A stretch of 64,000 bases of DNA, taken from Ralstonia sp. A12. Its GTDB lineage: Bacteria > Pseudomonadota > Gammaproteobacteria > Burkholderiales > Burkholderiaceae. Shown here one piece after another: positions 8,436-16,932 of this stretch. Location of the stretch: NCBI RefSeq assembly GCF_000801955.1, contig NZ_JSZO01000008.1, positions 186,001 through 250,000 on the forward strand, given 5' to 3'. The notes under the pieces were generated by a model that was given only the letters and a program-made list of their open reading frames with translations, did not search any database and was not told the DNA's origin. Each line of letters opens with the position of its first letter. Positions within the stretch are counted from its first letter, which is position 1. Position numbers and translations under genes: made by a program.

Positions 8436-9014
8436 TCAGGCGAACACGAACGGCGTGATGGCGGCCTCAACCTGCGCCAGCGGCAGGCGCACGGTGCATA
8501 CGGTGGCATCACCCGGCACGTTGGCGACGCGGAAGCCCGCATCGCGCGCCAAGCCGATCATGCGGCGGTTAATGGAAAGCACTTCACCGAAGACTTCACG
8601 GGCGCCCGAAACACGCGCCGCGCGCACCAGCGTGGCAAACAGGCGCCGACCCACACCCTTGCCCTGCCAGGCATCGGCCACCAGCATGGCGAACTCGGCC
8701 CGACCGTCTTCAATGACGAAGCGGCCGTCAGCGATCAGGTCTTCGCCCGTGCCATCCGCGCGGGCCACGCTCACAACCAGCGCCATGTGGTTCACATAGT
8801 CGATCTGCGTGTAGGCGGCGAGCATGTCGTCGGACAATCGCCCGCCGCCCACCAGAAAGCGCGCATAGCGCGACTCGGACGACAACCCCTCGACCAGGGC
8901 GGCCTCCAGCGGGGCGTCTTGCGGCAGAATCGGGCGCACGGTGGCGATGGAGCCGTCGTGCATGGTCCAGCGGTCGATCCATTCGGCAGGGTAACGGTGG
9001 ATGGTGTACAGCAT
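8436..9014 (-). CDS. GNAT family N-acetyltransferase
   Basis: 192 residues. The acetyl-CoA binding segment is clear: EFAMLVADAWQGKGVGRRL at about residues 106-125, with the Q-x-x-G-x-G/A loop. The N-terminal half (DGSIATVRPILPQDAP) resembles GNAT modules found alone or fused in acyl-CoA synthetase-like protein acetyltransferases. Substrate unknown: small molecule or protein lysine. It is divergent from the HxlR regulator at 9148 and shares its operator region, so control by that regulator is likely. Confidence 0.88.
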   Translation of the reverse strand: MLYTIHRYPAEWIDRWTMHDGSIATVRPILPQDAPLEAALVEGLSSESRYARFLVGGGRLSDDMLAAYTQIDYVNHMALVVSVARADGTGEDLIADGRFVIEDGRAEFAMLVADAWQGKGVGRRLFATLVRAARVSGAREVFGEVLSINRRMIGLARDAGFRVANVPGDATVCTVRLPLAQVEAAITPFVFA

Positions 9015-9069
9015 GGGGATCTCCTCACGCGATGGATCGTTTTTGTGGTGGCCAGCGCGGGATCACCGC

Positions 9070-9128
9070 CTGACTTTTCAATTTGAACCTAGATTAGCAG
9101 AAACCCTGACTTTTGCAAGTAAAGTCAG
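9070..9128. promoter_or_regulatory. HxlR-type operator with three CTGACTTT copies
   Basis: CTGACTTT (9106-9113) and AAAGTCAG (9121-9128) form a perfect inverted repeat with a 7-bp spacer, 19 bp before the HxlR start codon. A further direct copy lies at 9070-9077. The block separates the divergent GNAT and HxlR genes. Confidence 0.65.
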
Positions 9129-9147
9129 AATTGACTATGATTTTGGT

Positions 9148-9690
9148 ATGAGAATCCCGGAACCCTTCCCCGTCCCTGCGGCGTCCGAGTTGGTGACGTC
9201 GATGGAAGAGCCCTGTTCGATCGCGGCGGCGGTGTCGATCGTCGGCGAGAAATGGACGCTGCTCGTGCTGCGCGAGGCGTTCTCGGGCGTGACGCGGTTT
9301 GATGAGTTCCTGCGCCGCACGGGGTGCTCGACGGCGATCCTGTCGTCGCGGCTCAAGGCACTGGTGGCCTACGGCATCCTGCGTCGCGTGCCATACCAGG
9401 AGCCGGGCGACCGCGTGCGCGATGCGTACCGGCTGACGCGTGCGGGCGTCGATCTGCTGCCCGCCATCGTGGCGCTCATGCAATGGGGCGACCGCTACCT
9501 CACCCCCGACGGCGAAGGCCCGATGCTGCTGCGCGACCGCGAAAGCGGCACGCCGATCCACGTGGCGCTGGTCAACGCGCTGGGCGAACCGGTGACGCCC
9601 AAGAACTCGATGCGCGAGCCGAACCCGCGTTACAGCCATGGCAATAATCCGCCAGCGGATGACGCCGATAAGCCAGCGGCTGACAGGTAA
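9148..9690 (+). CDS. HxlR family transcriptional regulator
   Basis: 180 residues from ATG at 9148, which follows the operator; longer upstream frames run through that operator and are unlikely. The winged helix core is typical of HxlR proteins: CSIAAAVSIVGEKWTLLVLRE at the start, then TRFDEFLRRTGCSTAILSSRL and a wing with YRLTRAG. A single cysteine at the beginning and another in the recognition helix region could be redox sensitive, as in HypR/QorR relatives (inference). It probably regulates the divergent GNAT gene and itself. Confidence 0.92.
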   Translation: MRIPEPFPVPAASELVTSMEEPCSIAAAVSIVGEKWTLLVLREAFSGVTRFDEFLRRTGCSTAILSSRLKALVAYGILRRVPYQEPGDRVRDAYRLTRAGVDLLPAIVALMQWGDRYLTPDGEGPMLLRDRESGTPIHVALVNALGEPVTPKNSMREPNPRYSHGNNPPADDADKPAADR

Positions 9691-9871
9691 CAAGCGGGTA
9701 ACACACAACTTTACACGGTAGCCAAAACCCCCTATCGTCGCGGATGGACGGGCGTACGCCCTGCTTTTTGCCGTCTTTTTCTAAAGTCATCCCGCGCTTG
9801 GTCGTTCTCTCTCCTGACGACCACTCTTTCCGATCTCCACCTCGCCGCACACGCACGGACCCACGACCGCC

Positions 9872-10705
9872 ATGCCCGATGCCGTGGTACCGCTCTACCA
9901 CCAGATCTACGTTGTCCTGCGTCAGCAGATTCTCGAAGGCAAATTCGGGGATGGGCCGATGCCGGGCGAGATCGAACTCGCCCGTCAGTTTGGCGCGTCG
10001 CGCGTCACGATGCGGCGTGTGTTCGATTACCTGGTCAAGGAAGGTCTGGTGCGTCGCCACCGCGGCATGGGCACCTTCGTGGTCAAGCCCGATGATCCGC
10101 TGATGATGGGCGGCGGGCAGACGCTGCTGCAGAACATCATCGACGTGGGCGAGCGCACCTCCGCCGTCGTCGTCGAATTTGAAGACGTGCTGGCCCCACC
10201 CGACGAGGCCAAATGCCTGGACGTGGCCCCCGGCACACCGATCAAGAAGCTCGTGCGCGTGCGCCATCTGGAAGACACGCCCATGGCGCTCATCACCACA
10301 TGGCTGCCGCTGGACGTGACCAGCAAGCTCACGCTTGAGCGGCTGGCGAACCAATCGCTGCTGCGGTTGATCGAAGCCTCTGGCGTGCGGATTGATCGCG
10401 CGTCGCAGGTGGTTTCGGCGCGGCTGGCGGATGTGGCGACGGCACAGTACCTGGACGTGGCCGTCGGTGCGCCACTGCTCTCAGTACAGCGCATCGTGCG
10501 CGAGATGAGCGGTCGCCCGGTGCAACTGCTGCAGGGCCTGTACCGGCCCGACCGCTACGAATACCGCATGGAGCTCTCCCGCGTAGGCGAAGACCGCGCC
10601 CGCCTGTGGATCGACAACGCCGGCCACGACGTGCAGGGCGGTCACAGCGAGGACGTGGAAGAAGCCTCGCCACCATCGCCCGCACCGGCCAGCGAGCGCG
10701 CCTGA
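9872..10705 (+). CDS. GntR family regulator with UTRA domain
   Basis: 277 residues. The GntR winged helix at about residues 5-72 (LYHQIYVVLRQQILEGKF, GASRVTMRRVFDYLVKEGLV) is followed by a UTRA ligand domain at about 95-235, the HutC subfamily layout. These repress catabolic or transport genes until an effector binds. The next gene is an MFS transporter 115 bp downstream on the same strand, a plausible target. Confidence 0.92.
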   Translation: MPDAVVPLYHQIYVVLRQQILEGKFGDGPMPGEIELARQFGASRVTMRRVFDYLVKEGLVRRHRGMGTFVVKPDDPLMMGGGQTLLQNIIDVGERTSAVVVEFEDVLAPPDEAKCLDVAPGTPIKKLVRVRHLEDTPMALITTWLPLDVTSKLTLERLANQSLLRLIEASGVRIDRASQVVSARLADVATAQYLDVAVGAPLLSVQRIVREMSGRPVQLLQGLYRPDRYEYRMELSRVGEDRARLWIDNAGHDVQGGHSEDVEEASPPSPAPASERA

Positions 10706-10820
10706 CCGCGCAGGGTCGACATCACCGACAGCGGGGTTATTCCGCCGTCAGCAACCTCAAAGGAAAGTTGCTAGGATCGCCGCTTCGCTGCGACGCAGCA
10801 ATCTTCTCCATGAGGTTCCC

Positions 10821-12056
10821 ATGTCGGCCTCGCCTGCCTCACCCACACCCGCTACACCCGCAACGCCCTCCACAACCACCGCCTCGAGCCATGTGAGCGA
10901 TCAAAAAGGGCTGATCCGCCTGCTCACGGCCGGTGCTGGCATCAGCGTGGCGTGTATCTACCTGAACCACCCGCTGCTCGGTCTCATCAGCCACGACCTG
11001 GCCATCGCGCCGCACGCGCTGGGCGTGTTGCCCACGCTCACGGCAGCCGGCTATGCCAGCGGCATCTTCTTCTTTGGCCCACTGGGCGACCGCTACGACC
11101 GCCGCCTCGTCATCCTGTGGAAAGCGGTGCTGCTCACGCTGGCGCTCATCGGCAGCTGCCTGGCGCCCAACCTGCCGCTGCTGGCGGCCTCGGGCTTTGT
11201 GATCGGACTGTCGGCCACCATTGCGCAGGACTTCGTGCCCAGCGCCGCCGCCATCAGCACAGACCTGAACCGCAACCGCAACATCGGTACGGTGATGACG
11301 GGGCTGCTGATCGGCATCGTCAGCTCACGCGTGTTCAGCGGCATCGTGGCGGACCACTTCGGCTGGCGCGCAGCGTTTGGCGTGTCTGCGGTGGCGATCG
11401 TCGGGCTGGCGATTGCCGTGCGTGCGTCCCACTTTGGCGTAGCACCCGCTACGCGACAGCCGTACCTCACGCTGCTGCGCTCGCTGGGCACGCTGTTCAT
11501 GCAGCATCCGCGGCTGCGGGCGTCGGCGCTCACACAGGCGTTCATCGGCATTGCGTTTTCGGGCTTCTGGTCGACCGTCGCGCTGCATCTGACAAGCTCG
11601 CTCGGGCTGTCGACGGGCCAGGCGGGTCTGCTGGGGCTGGCGGGCGCGGCGGGTGCGCTGGGTGCGAGCATTGCCGGGCGTCTGTCCGGCCGCGTGGCAC
11701 CGGGCCACATCGTCGTGGGCGGTGCATTGCTGATGGCGGTGACGTTTGCTGCGATGACGCTGTTTCCACACTCGCTCATCGCCATCGTGATCGGCACGCT
11801 CGTCTTTGACGTGGGTGTGCAGGCGGCACTGGTCTCGCACCAGACCATCATCTATGCGCTTGCGCCAGAAGCGCGCAGCCGCATCAACGCGGTGTTCATG
11901 ACAATGCTGTTCATTGGCATGTCGGTGGGTGCGTACGGTGCCAGCCTGGCGTGGACCAGCGCGCGCTGGTCGGGGTTGATGACGTTCTGTGCGGTGGCGT
12001 CGCTCGTGGCGCTGGTGTTGCGGGTGGTGTTCAACGCGCGGCAAGGGGCGCGCTGA
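10821..12056 (+). CDS. MFS transporter (drug/sugar efflux-like)
   Basis: 411 residues with a Ser/Thr/Pro/Ala-rich head of about 30 residues, then 12 membrane helices. The loop FGPLGDRYDRR between helices 2 and 3 is the MFS motif A. Sequence style is that of arabinose-efflux/EmrD-like exporters. Start supported by GAGG seven bases before ATG. The upstream gap contains AGCAAC (10750-10755) and GTTGCT (10767-10772) as a small inverted repeat. It probably belongs to the preceding GntR gene's regulon. Confidence 0.88.
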   Translation: MSASPASPTPATPATPSTTTASSHVSDQKGLIRLLTAGAGISVACIYLNHPLLGLISHDLAIAPHALGVLPTLTAAGYASGIFFFGPLGDRYDRRLVILWKAVLLTLALIGSCLAPNLPLLAASGFVIGLSATIAQDFVPSAAAISTDLNRNRNIGTVMTGLLIGIVSSRVFSGIVADHFGWRAAFGVSAVAIVGLAIAVRASHFGVAPATRQPYLTLLRSLGTLFMQHPRLRASALTQAFIGIAFSGFWSTVALHLTSSLGLSTGQAGLLGLAGAAGALGASIAGRLSGRVAPGHIVVGGALLMAVTFAAMTLFPHSLIAIVIGTLVFDVGVQAALVSHQTIIYALAPEARSRINAVFMTMLFIGMSVGAYGASLAWTSARWSGLMTFCAVASLVALVLRVVFNARQGAR

Positions 12057-12126
12057 ACGGAGTGAAGCGGGCAAAACCAATACGTCGCCAGCAATGAGCG
12101 TACCCGTTTCTGCGTCACCCCAAACC

Positions 12127-12158
12127 GCCGGAAGTGCCCTGTTTTGCGCACTTCCGGC
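12127..12158 (+). terminator. Stem-loop after MFS gene
   Basis: GCCGGAAGTGC (12127-12137) pairs perfectly with GCACTTCCGGC (12148-12158) over a 10-nt loop, 70 bp past the stop codon. No U-tract follows, so it may be a terminator or a barrier between transcription units. Confidence 0.55.
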
Positions 12159-12181
12159 AACGTGCCATGTCCCCATCGGGG

Positions 12182-12229
12182 CAATTCCGGGGCGCGACAA
12201 TCCGTCACTTGTCGCTACAATTCCGAGGT
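12182..12229 (+). promoter_or_regulatory. Repeat block upstream of the KgtP-like gene
   Basis: CAATTCCGGGG (from 12182) recurs as CAATTCCGAGG (from 12219), and between them GCGACAA (12194-12200) faces TTGTCGC (12209-12215) as a perfect inverted repeat with an 8-bp spacer. The block ends about 45 bp before ATG 12275 and looks like an operator; the binding protein is unknown. Confidence 0.4.
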
Positions 12230-12274
12230 CCGGCTTAGCGCCGCTCCACAAGAACATCCACCCGAGACGCTCCC

Positions 12275-13579
12275 ATGGAAATCACAGCCAACCAGCAAGC
12301 CGTCGACCCACATGACACCCGACGCCGCATCCTCGCGATCGTCGGCGCATCGTCGGGCAACCTGGTCGAGTGGTTCGACTTCTACGTCTACGCGTTCTGC
12401 TCGCTGTACTTCGCGCCGGCGTTCTTCCCCAAAGGGGATCCGACAACGCAGTTGCTGAACACGGCCGGCGTGTTTGCAGCAGGCTTCCTGATGCGACCGA
12501 TTGGCGGTTGGCTGTTCGGCCGCATTGCCGACAGGCACGGCCGGCGCACCGCGATGATGATCTCGGTGCTGATGATGTGCGGCGGCTCGTTGCTGATCGC
12601 GGTCTTGCCCACCTACGCACAGATCGGTGCGCTCGCTCCGTTCCTGCTGCTGGTGGCGCGCCTGTTCCAGGGCCTGTCGGTGGGCGGTGAATACGGCACC
12701 AGCGCCACCTACATGAGTGAAGTGGCGCTGGCCGGGCGGCGCGGCTTTTTTGCCTCATTCCAATACGTGACGCTCATCGGCGGTCAGTTGGGCGCGGTGC
12801 TCGTACTGGTCATCCTGCAGCAGTTTCTGAGCACCGCTGAAATGGAAGCCTGGGGCTGGCGCATTCCGTTTGTGGTGGGTGCGCTCACGGCGCTGATTGC
12901 GCTATACCTGCGCAAGTCACTGCACGAAACGCAGACCACCGCGTCGCGCAAGGCCGAGGACGCGGGCACGATTCGCGGCGCGTGGAAACATAAAGGCGCG
13001 TTCCTGCGCGTGATCGGCTTTACCGCCGGCGGCTCGCTGATCTTCTACACGTTCACGACGTACATGCAGAAGTACCTCGTCAACACGGCACACATGGACA
13101 AGAAAACCGCCTCCAACGTCATGACGGTGGCGCTGTTCGTGTACATGATGCTGCAGCCGGCGTTTGGCGCGCTGTCTGACCGCATCGGCCGCCGCAATTC
13201 CATGCTGCTGTTCGGGGCGCTGTCGGTCATCGGCACGGTGCCGCTGATGAACGCGCTGGCCACGGTGTCGAGTCCGGTCGCCGCATTCGGCCTGATTACG
13301 GTGGCATTGGCCATCGTCAGCTTCTATACGTCGATCAGCGGTTTGATCAAAGCCGAGATGTTCCCGCCGGAAGTCCGCGCGATGGGCGTGGGCCTGTCGT
13401 ATGCGATTGCCAACGCGGTGTTCGGCGGCTCGGCCGAGTATGTGGCGCTGTGGTTCAAGCAGGCCGGCAGCGAATCGACGTTCTACTGGTACGTGACTGC
13501 GCTGTGCGCCGTGTCGTTCATCGTGACGTACTTCATGCCCGACCCGAGCAAGGAAGGCTATCTGCGCCACGAGCCGTAA
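12275..13579 (+). CDS. MHS family transporter, alpha-ketoglutarate permease-like
   Basis: 434 residues with 12 expected helices. [20 protein letters not shown] at the first helix, the [11 protein letters not shown] loop and [21 protein letters not shown] after helix 4 are typical of the KgtP branch of the metabolite:H+ symporters. It should import a dicarboxylate or 2-oxoacid with protons across the inner membrane. It is a single-gene unit, closed by a stem-loop at 13605, and a close relative of the permease at 59971-61329. Confidence 0.92.
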   Translation: MEITANQQAVDPHDTRRRILAIVGASSGNLVEWFDFYVYAFCSLYFAPAFFPKGDPTTQLLNTAGVFAAGFLMRPIGGWLFGRIADRHGRRTAMMISVLMMCGGSLLIAVLPTYAQIGALAPFLLLVARLFQGLSVGGEYGTSATYMSEVALAGRRGFFASFQYVTLIGGQLGAVLVLVILQQFLSTAEMEAWGWRIPFVVGALTALIALYLRKSLHETQTTASRKAEDAGTIRGAWKHKGAFLRVIGFTAGGSLIFYTFTTYMQKYLVNTAHMDKKTASNVMTVALFVYMMLQPAFGALSDRIGRRNSMLLFGALSVIGTVPLMNALATVSSPVAAFGLITVALAIVSFYTSISGLIKAEMFPPEVRAMGVGLSYAIANAVFGGSAEYVALWFKQAGSESTFYWYVTALCAVSFIVTYFMPDPSKEGYLRHEP

Positions 13580-14143
13580 GCGCGGGCTGAATCCTGCATC
13601 GATCGACGGTGCTCCGTTCATGATGGAGCACCGTCAGCATCAATCGCTGAGTTGCACCACTTTTTGCTTGCGGTGATTAACCTGCCCCGAACACTGCATT
13701 AAGTTTCTCTTGCGACTGCCGGCGCCGATCCATTTTGAAACGGATGTAGCCGCATCCAGTTGCAGCGGCGTACTTCATGCGCCGTCATGTAACCCACCGA
13801 TTGCACACGCTCCCGCACCGACACTTCCACCAACACCTCAAGCGGGGCGCCAAGTAGGCGCCAAGCGCGGCTTGCCCGGGGAGTCGCGTCCCTGCGTTGA
13901 CTGATTTTCACGTCACTGAAGCTAGCATCGCGAATATCAGACTTACTAGAAAACAGATTATATAAATATTCACAGCAGATCAAAAATATAATATTCAAAT
14001 ACAATAATCATTATATCTGTTGATTGAATATTGAAAATGTAAAAAATTCGATATCAGCAAAGATTTATATTTTGACAGCCGGTAGACATAATCCTATTCC
14101 TAATCATGTTCCCAGCGCGGAACATAATCTCACAGGAGGCAAT
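13580..14143. other. 564-bp AT-rich gap before the lectin gene
   Basis: Apart from the stem-loop at its left end this holds no convincing gene. From about 13900 to 14100 it is strikingly AT-rich compared with the rest of the window, with many TATAAA, AATATT and TTGAAT words. A possible promoter for the lectin is TTGACA (14072-14077) with TATTCC (14095-14100). Such a patch suggests foreign origin or a silenced promoter. Confidence 0.6.
13605..13635 (+). terminator. Terminator-like stem-loop after KgtP-like gene
   Basis: GACGGTGCTCC (13605-13615) pairs perfectly with GGAGCACCGTC (13625-13635) over a 9-nt loop, 25 bp after the stop. No long U-tract follows. Confidence 0.65.
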
Positions 14144-14608
14144 ATGGCTAATGAAGCGCGAGTCATCCGGCTGCGTGCCAACACCACTTTTTTCCTTGGC
14201 GTCAGAGATCAAATCGCTTTCTCCCCCGTAGAGCTTAAGCAAACCGGCGATGGCCAAACTACGATCTGGGACATCGAGTGGCATAACAACGCGGTCCTGC
14301 TGCGCTCTTCCCAAGGGTGGCTGGCCCTTGACTTCCAGGGCCAACGCGCAGCAAGTGAGGTACCGCTGATCGTGTCGCCTTATAACGGTGCGCCCACGCC
14401 CACTCAGCGATGGAGCTTCTTTGTACGGCCGGGTTACATCACGTCCCTCGCCAATCCGTCTTTGGTGGTCGACGTGAAAGACCGGGGGATCAAGGATGGT
14501 CAGCCGGTTTGGGGCTATACCTTCAACAGCTCGCCGGCTCAGCAGTGGGTGCTTTCGAGCCCGTTTGAAGTTCTCGCCGAGGCCCTCGAAGAAGCCGAAA
14601 CTGCCTAA
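14144..14608 (+). CDS. Ricin-B-like beta-trefoil lectin
   Basis: 154 residues from ATG at 14144, which has a strong ribosome site (AGGAGG, 6 bp spacing); the frame is open further upstream but without one. There is no signal peptide. Two Q-x-W motifs typical of ricin-type trefoil repeats are visible (TQRWSF and QQWVL), with hydrophobic W and L spacing (WDIEW, GWLALDF) in an earlier repeat. It is probably a carbohydrate-binding protein, cytoplasmic or exported by a non-Sec route as other small Ralstonia lectins are thought to be (inference). It lies behind an AT-rich promoter and ahead of a series of hairpins, and is not part of an operon. Confidence 0.7.
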   Translation: MANEARVIRLRANTTFFLGVRDQIAFSPVELKQTGDGQTTIWDIEWHNNAVLLRSSQGWLALDFQGQRAASEVPLIVSPYNGAPTPTQRWSFFVRPGYITSLANPSLVVDVKDRGIKDGQPVWGYTFNSSPAQQWVLSSPFEVLAEALEEAETA

Positions 14609-14748
14609 CTCCGCATCGGCAAGACTGGGAAGCGGCGGGTTCATCCTGCCGCTTTTCTTGGGGGCGCGCCGTCGCTGCGCTGCTTATGATTGCTCTGGTC
14701 GCCAAGCGGGAATCGTCTTGCGGCGTGCAGATAACGACAGACAAAAAA

Positions 14749-14791
14749 GGCTGTACCAAAATCGCGTGTAAAGCGTTGATTTGGTTCAGCC
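14749..14791 (+). terminator. Lectin gene terminator candidate
   Basis: GGCTGTACCAAA (14749-14760) pairs with TTTGGTTCAGCC (14780-14791) at 11 of 12 positions, followed by CCTTTTC. It is 140 bp past the lectin stop codon. Confidence 0.5.
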
Positions 14792-14857
14792 CCTTTTCAA
14801 CTGGGTCAGAAAAAAGTCTGTACCAAAGGGACTCATCGATAGACAAACGATGGACAC

Positions 14858-14901
14858 AAAGTCTGGCCAACCGCATGGTGCCTAGCTGGCCAGACTTTTT
14901 T
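14858..14901 (+). terminator. Rho-independent terminator
   Basis: AAAGTCTGGCCA (14858-14869) pairs perfectly with TGGCCAGACTTT (14887-14898) and the stem runs into six T residues (14896-14901). This is the best intrinsic terminator in the region and ends rightward transcription from the lectin side. Confidence 0.8.
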
Positions 14902-15134
14902 CATCAACAGAACAGCGGCCCATGCTGCGAAAGGGTTCTGCTCAGAATGGTCAAGTACAGCGTCTAGCCACAGAACACTGAGCGGCTCGACCAATGCGTG
15001 ATCCCACGGATCGCCGGAGATGTGTCGGCGGCCAGCATAGCCGGCATTCAACATGCCTGAAGCAACGACGATCCATGTGGGCGGCAAGAAACGCCCTATG
15101 CCTCAGCTATGTTTTGCCACTCAGACTGCCCCCA

Positions 15135-15947
15135 ATGGATACAAACCAGCGGGAGACATGTCTCGTGAATGCGCTCAAAACGTCCCAATCCAAGCATTGG
15201 CTCAGCAAGGTTCCTGAGGTCACCCTCACATTCTGGGTGATCAAGATCCTGTCCACCACCGTCGGAGAGACCACCGCCGACTTCCTCGCGGTCAACGCCG
15301 GTCTGGGCCAAGGGGTCACTCGTTTGGTCATGGGGACATTGCTGGCCGTGGCCCTACTCGTGCAATTGCGCACGAAGCGCTACACCCCGTGGGTGTATTG
15401 GTTATCTGTTGTCTTAGTGAGCGTGGTCGGCACCCAGATCACGGATTTACTGACCGACGGTCTAGGCGTCAGCCTCTATCTCAGCACCTCGGTCTTCGCC
15501 ATCCTGCTTGTCGCCATTTTTGCAGCTTGGTATCGGATGGAGCACACGCTGTCCATACAAGACATCGTCACGCGCAGGCGAGAGGTCTTCTATTGGGGCG
15601 CGATCCTCTGCACCTTCGCGCTCGGCACCGCTGCCGGCGACTTGGCAACCGAAGCATTGGGGCTCGGCTTCGCCTGGGGCTCCATAGCGTTCGGCGCATT
15701 GATTGCCACCACCTATGTGGCGTGGCGTCTTGGGAGCAACGTTGTGCTGACTTTCTGGGTCGCCTATGTCCTGACTCGCCCCTTCGGTGCAGCGCTCGGT
15801 GATTTGCTGACGCAAGCAAAAACCTACGGCGGCCTCGGCATCGGAGCGCTCTGGACCAGTGCTCTGTTCCTAGCCGTGATTGTCATGCTCGTGGCCGCTG
15901 CTCAGATCAACGCGAACAGTCTCAGAAGCGCTCAGGCCGCCGAATAA
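15135..15947 (+). CDS. COG4705-like four-repeat membrane protein
   Basis: 270 residues from ATG at 15135; ATG at 15075 would add 20 residues. About eight membrane helices are expected. Four internal repeats can be seen, each ending in a glycine plus acidic motif inside the membrane: TTVGETTADF, VGTQITDLL, LGTAAGDLA and FGAALGDLL. The opening KVPEVTLTFWVIKI is shared almost exactly with a second copy at 39804-40577. COG4705 is an uncharacterised membrane-anchored family. The buried acidic residues suggest ion or proton movement (inference). A small lipoprotein gene follows and is probably co-transcribed. Confidence 0.85.
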   Translation: MDTNQRETCLVNALKTSQSKHWLSKVPEVTLTFWVIKILSTTVGETTADFLAVNAGLGQGVTRLVMGTLLAVALLVQLRTKRYTPWVYWLSVVLVSVVGTQITDLLTDGLGVSLYLSTSVFAILLVAIFAAWYRMEHTLSIQDIVTRRREVFYWGAILCTFALGTAAGDLATEALGLGFAWGSIAFGALIATTYVAWRLGSNVVLTFWVAYVLTRPFGAALGDLLTQAKTYGGLGIGALWTSALFLAVIVMLVAAAQINANSLRSAQAAE

Positions 15948-15980
15948 CCCAACCCGCACGCTACTCCAAGGAGAAAACTC

Positions 15981-16403
15981 ATGCGCCATCTTCGGTGTTC
16001 AATCCCTTGCTCCGCCGCTGTCGCGGCTACCGTGATTTTCGTGTTGCTTGGTACAGGATGCTCAAAGTCAACCGACGCGAACGCGGCGGGCGTGGGCACA
16101 ACCTCCGCAGCGCACACCGTGTCCAAGCTAGGGGATTTGACCTCGTTCCGAATCATCGCCGCCGACGTAGCCAACCTTGTGGATGAGGGAAACTTGCCAG
16201 CGGCTAAGACCCGCATTAAGGATCTCGAGGTTGCCTGGGACTCGGCGGAAGCCGGCCTGAAACCCAGGGCCCCGGATGATTGGCACATGCTGGACAAAGC
16301 CATTGACCGAGCATTGGCAGCACTGCGGGCCGACCCGCAGAATTCCAGCGAATGCAATGCAGCCATGGCTGCATTGCTCAAGACCTTCAATTCGCTCGGC
16401 TGA
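15981..16403 (+). CDS. Small putative lipoprotein
   Basis: 140 residues with a good ribosome site (AAGGAGAAAA). A type II signal peptide ends in the lipobox LLGTGC at about residues 22-27. The mature part is helical and ends in two helices with regular A, L and D residues ([34 protein letters not shown]). It starts 33 bp after the four-repeat membrane protein and should be co-transcribed. I do not recognise a functional family. Confidence 0.75.
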   Translation: MRHLRCSIPCSAAVAATVIFVLLGTGCSKSTDANAAGVGTTSAAHTVSKLGDLTSFRIIAADVANLVDEGNLPAAKTRIKDLEVAWDSAEAGLKPRAPDDWHMLDKAIDRALAALRADPQNSSECNAAMAALLKTFNSLG

Positions 16404-16448
16404 ACTTGACCATCGGGCCATAGCAAGGCCCGCGTCGATTCCGTGGAG

Positions 16449-16480
16449 CCCTCGGCGAAATCACGCGCTTTCGCCGAGGG
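16449..16480 (+). terminator. Terminator after lipoprotein gene
   Basis: CCCTCGGCGAAA (16449-16460) pairs perfectly with TTTCGCCGAGGG (16469-16480) over an 8-nt loop. A second, smaller stem CGGGCC/GGCCCG is at 16414-16432. Together they close the two-gene unit. Confidence 0.75.
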
Positions 16481-16528
16481 CACATTCTTATACTCCGCAA
16501 CGTAACGTCGGAGCGGCAATCGCGTGTT

Positions 16529-16924
16529 TCAGAGCGATCTGACAGCTCGCGCCGAGAACGCGCCGCAAGCCACCCGCGAAAAATCAATACGTTCAGCAAT
16601 ACTCACGTGCGCTAGCAGCGCTTCGTGCAGTCGATCCCACACACCAGCCCGCTGCCACTCACGCAGCCGGCGCCAGCAACTGACCCCCGATCCGCAACCC
16701 ATTTCTGTTGGCAGTTGGTTCCAACGGATACCGGTCCGGAGCACAAACAGGATTCCCGCCAGGACAATCCGATCCGGAAGCGGTTTGCGCCCCGGATGCC
16801 GGAAGCGCCGTGGCTTCGCTGGTGGGAGAAACGACTCGATCGACGCCCACAACTGGTCGTCGATCAGCGGCTTATCCACGCTCTGCTCCGCTTGTTCACC
16901 ACGCGCTGATTCCGCGCACAGCAT
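16529..16924 (-). pseudogene. IS5-family transposase fragment
   Basis: The leftward frame from about 16924 carries the N-terminal half of an IS5-type transposase: LIDDQLWASIESFLPP, HPGRKPLPDRIVLAGILFVL and RTGIRWNQLPTEMGCGSGVS are all family hallmarks (DUF4096 region). After HEALLAHVSIAERIDFSR the similarity ends and the DDE catalytic part is absent, so the copy is truncated and inactive. The frame is also open upstream of 16924, into the outer-membrane protein gene region, but that part is not transposase. No clear terminal inverted repeats were found. Confidence 0.85.
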
Positions 16925-16932
16925 CGACCACG

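Larger units (their letters stand above)
14609..15134. other. 526-bp gap with hairpins and direct repeat
   Basis: It contains two terminator-like hairpins and an 18-nt direct repeat (14743-14760 and 14810-14827, 17 of 18 identical, ending CTGTACCAAA). A leftward open frame of 84 codons (14833-15087) has a GDPWDHALVEP segment that might be a gene remnant, but I do not recognise it and it overlaps the second terminator. Confidence 0.55.

Noticed and set aside
14833-15087. 84-codon leftward frame with a GDPWDHALVEP segment
   Set aside because: No ribosome site, overlaps a strong terminator and matches no family I know; possibly a remnant but not supportable as a gene.
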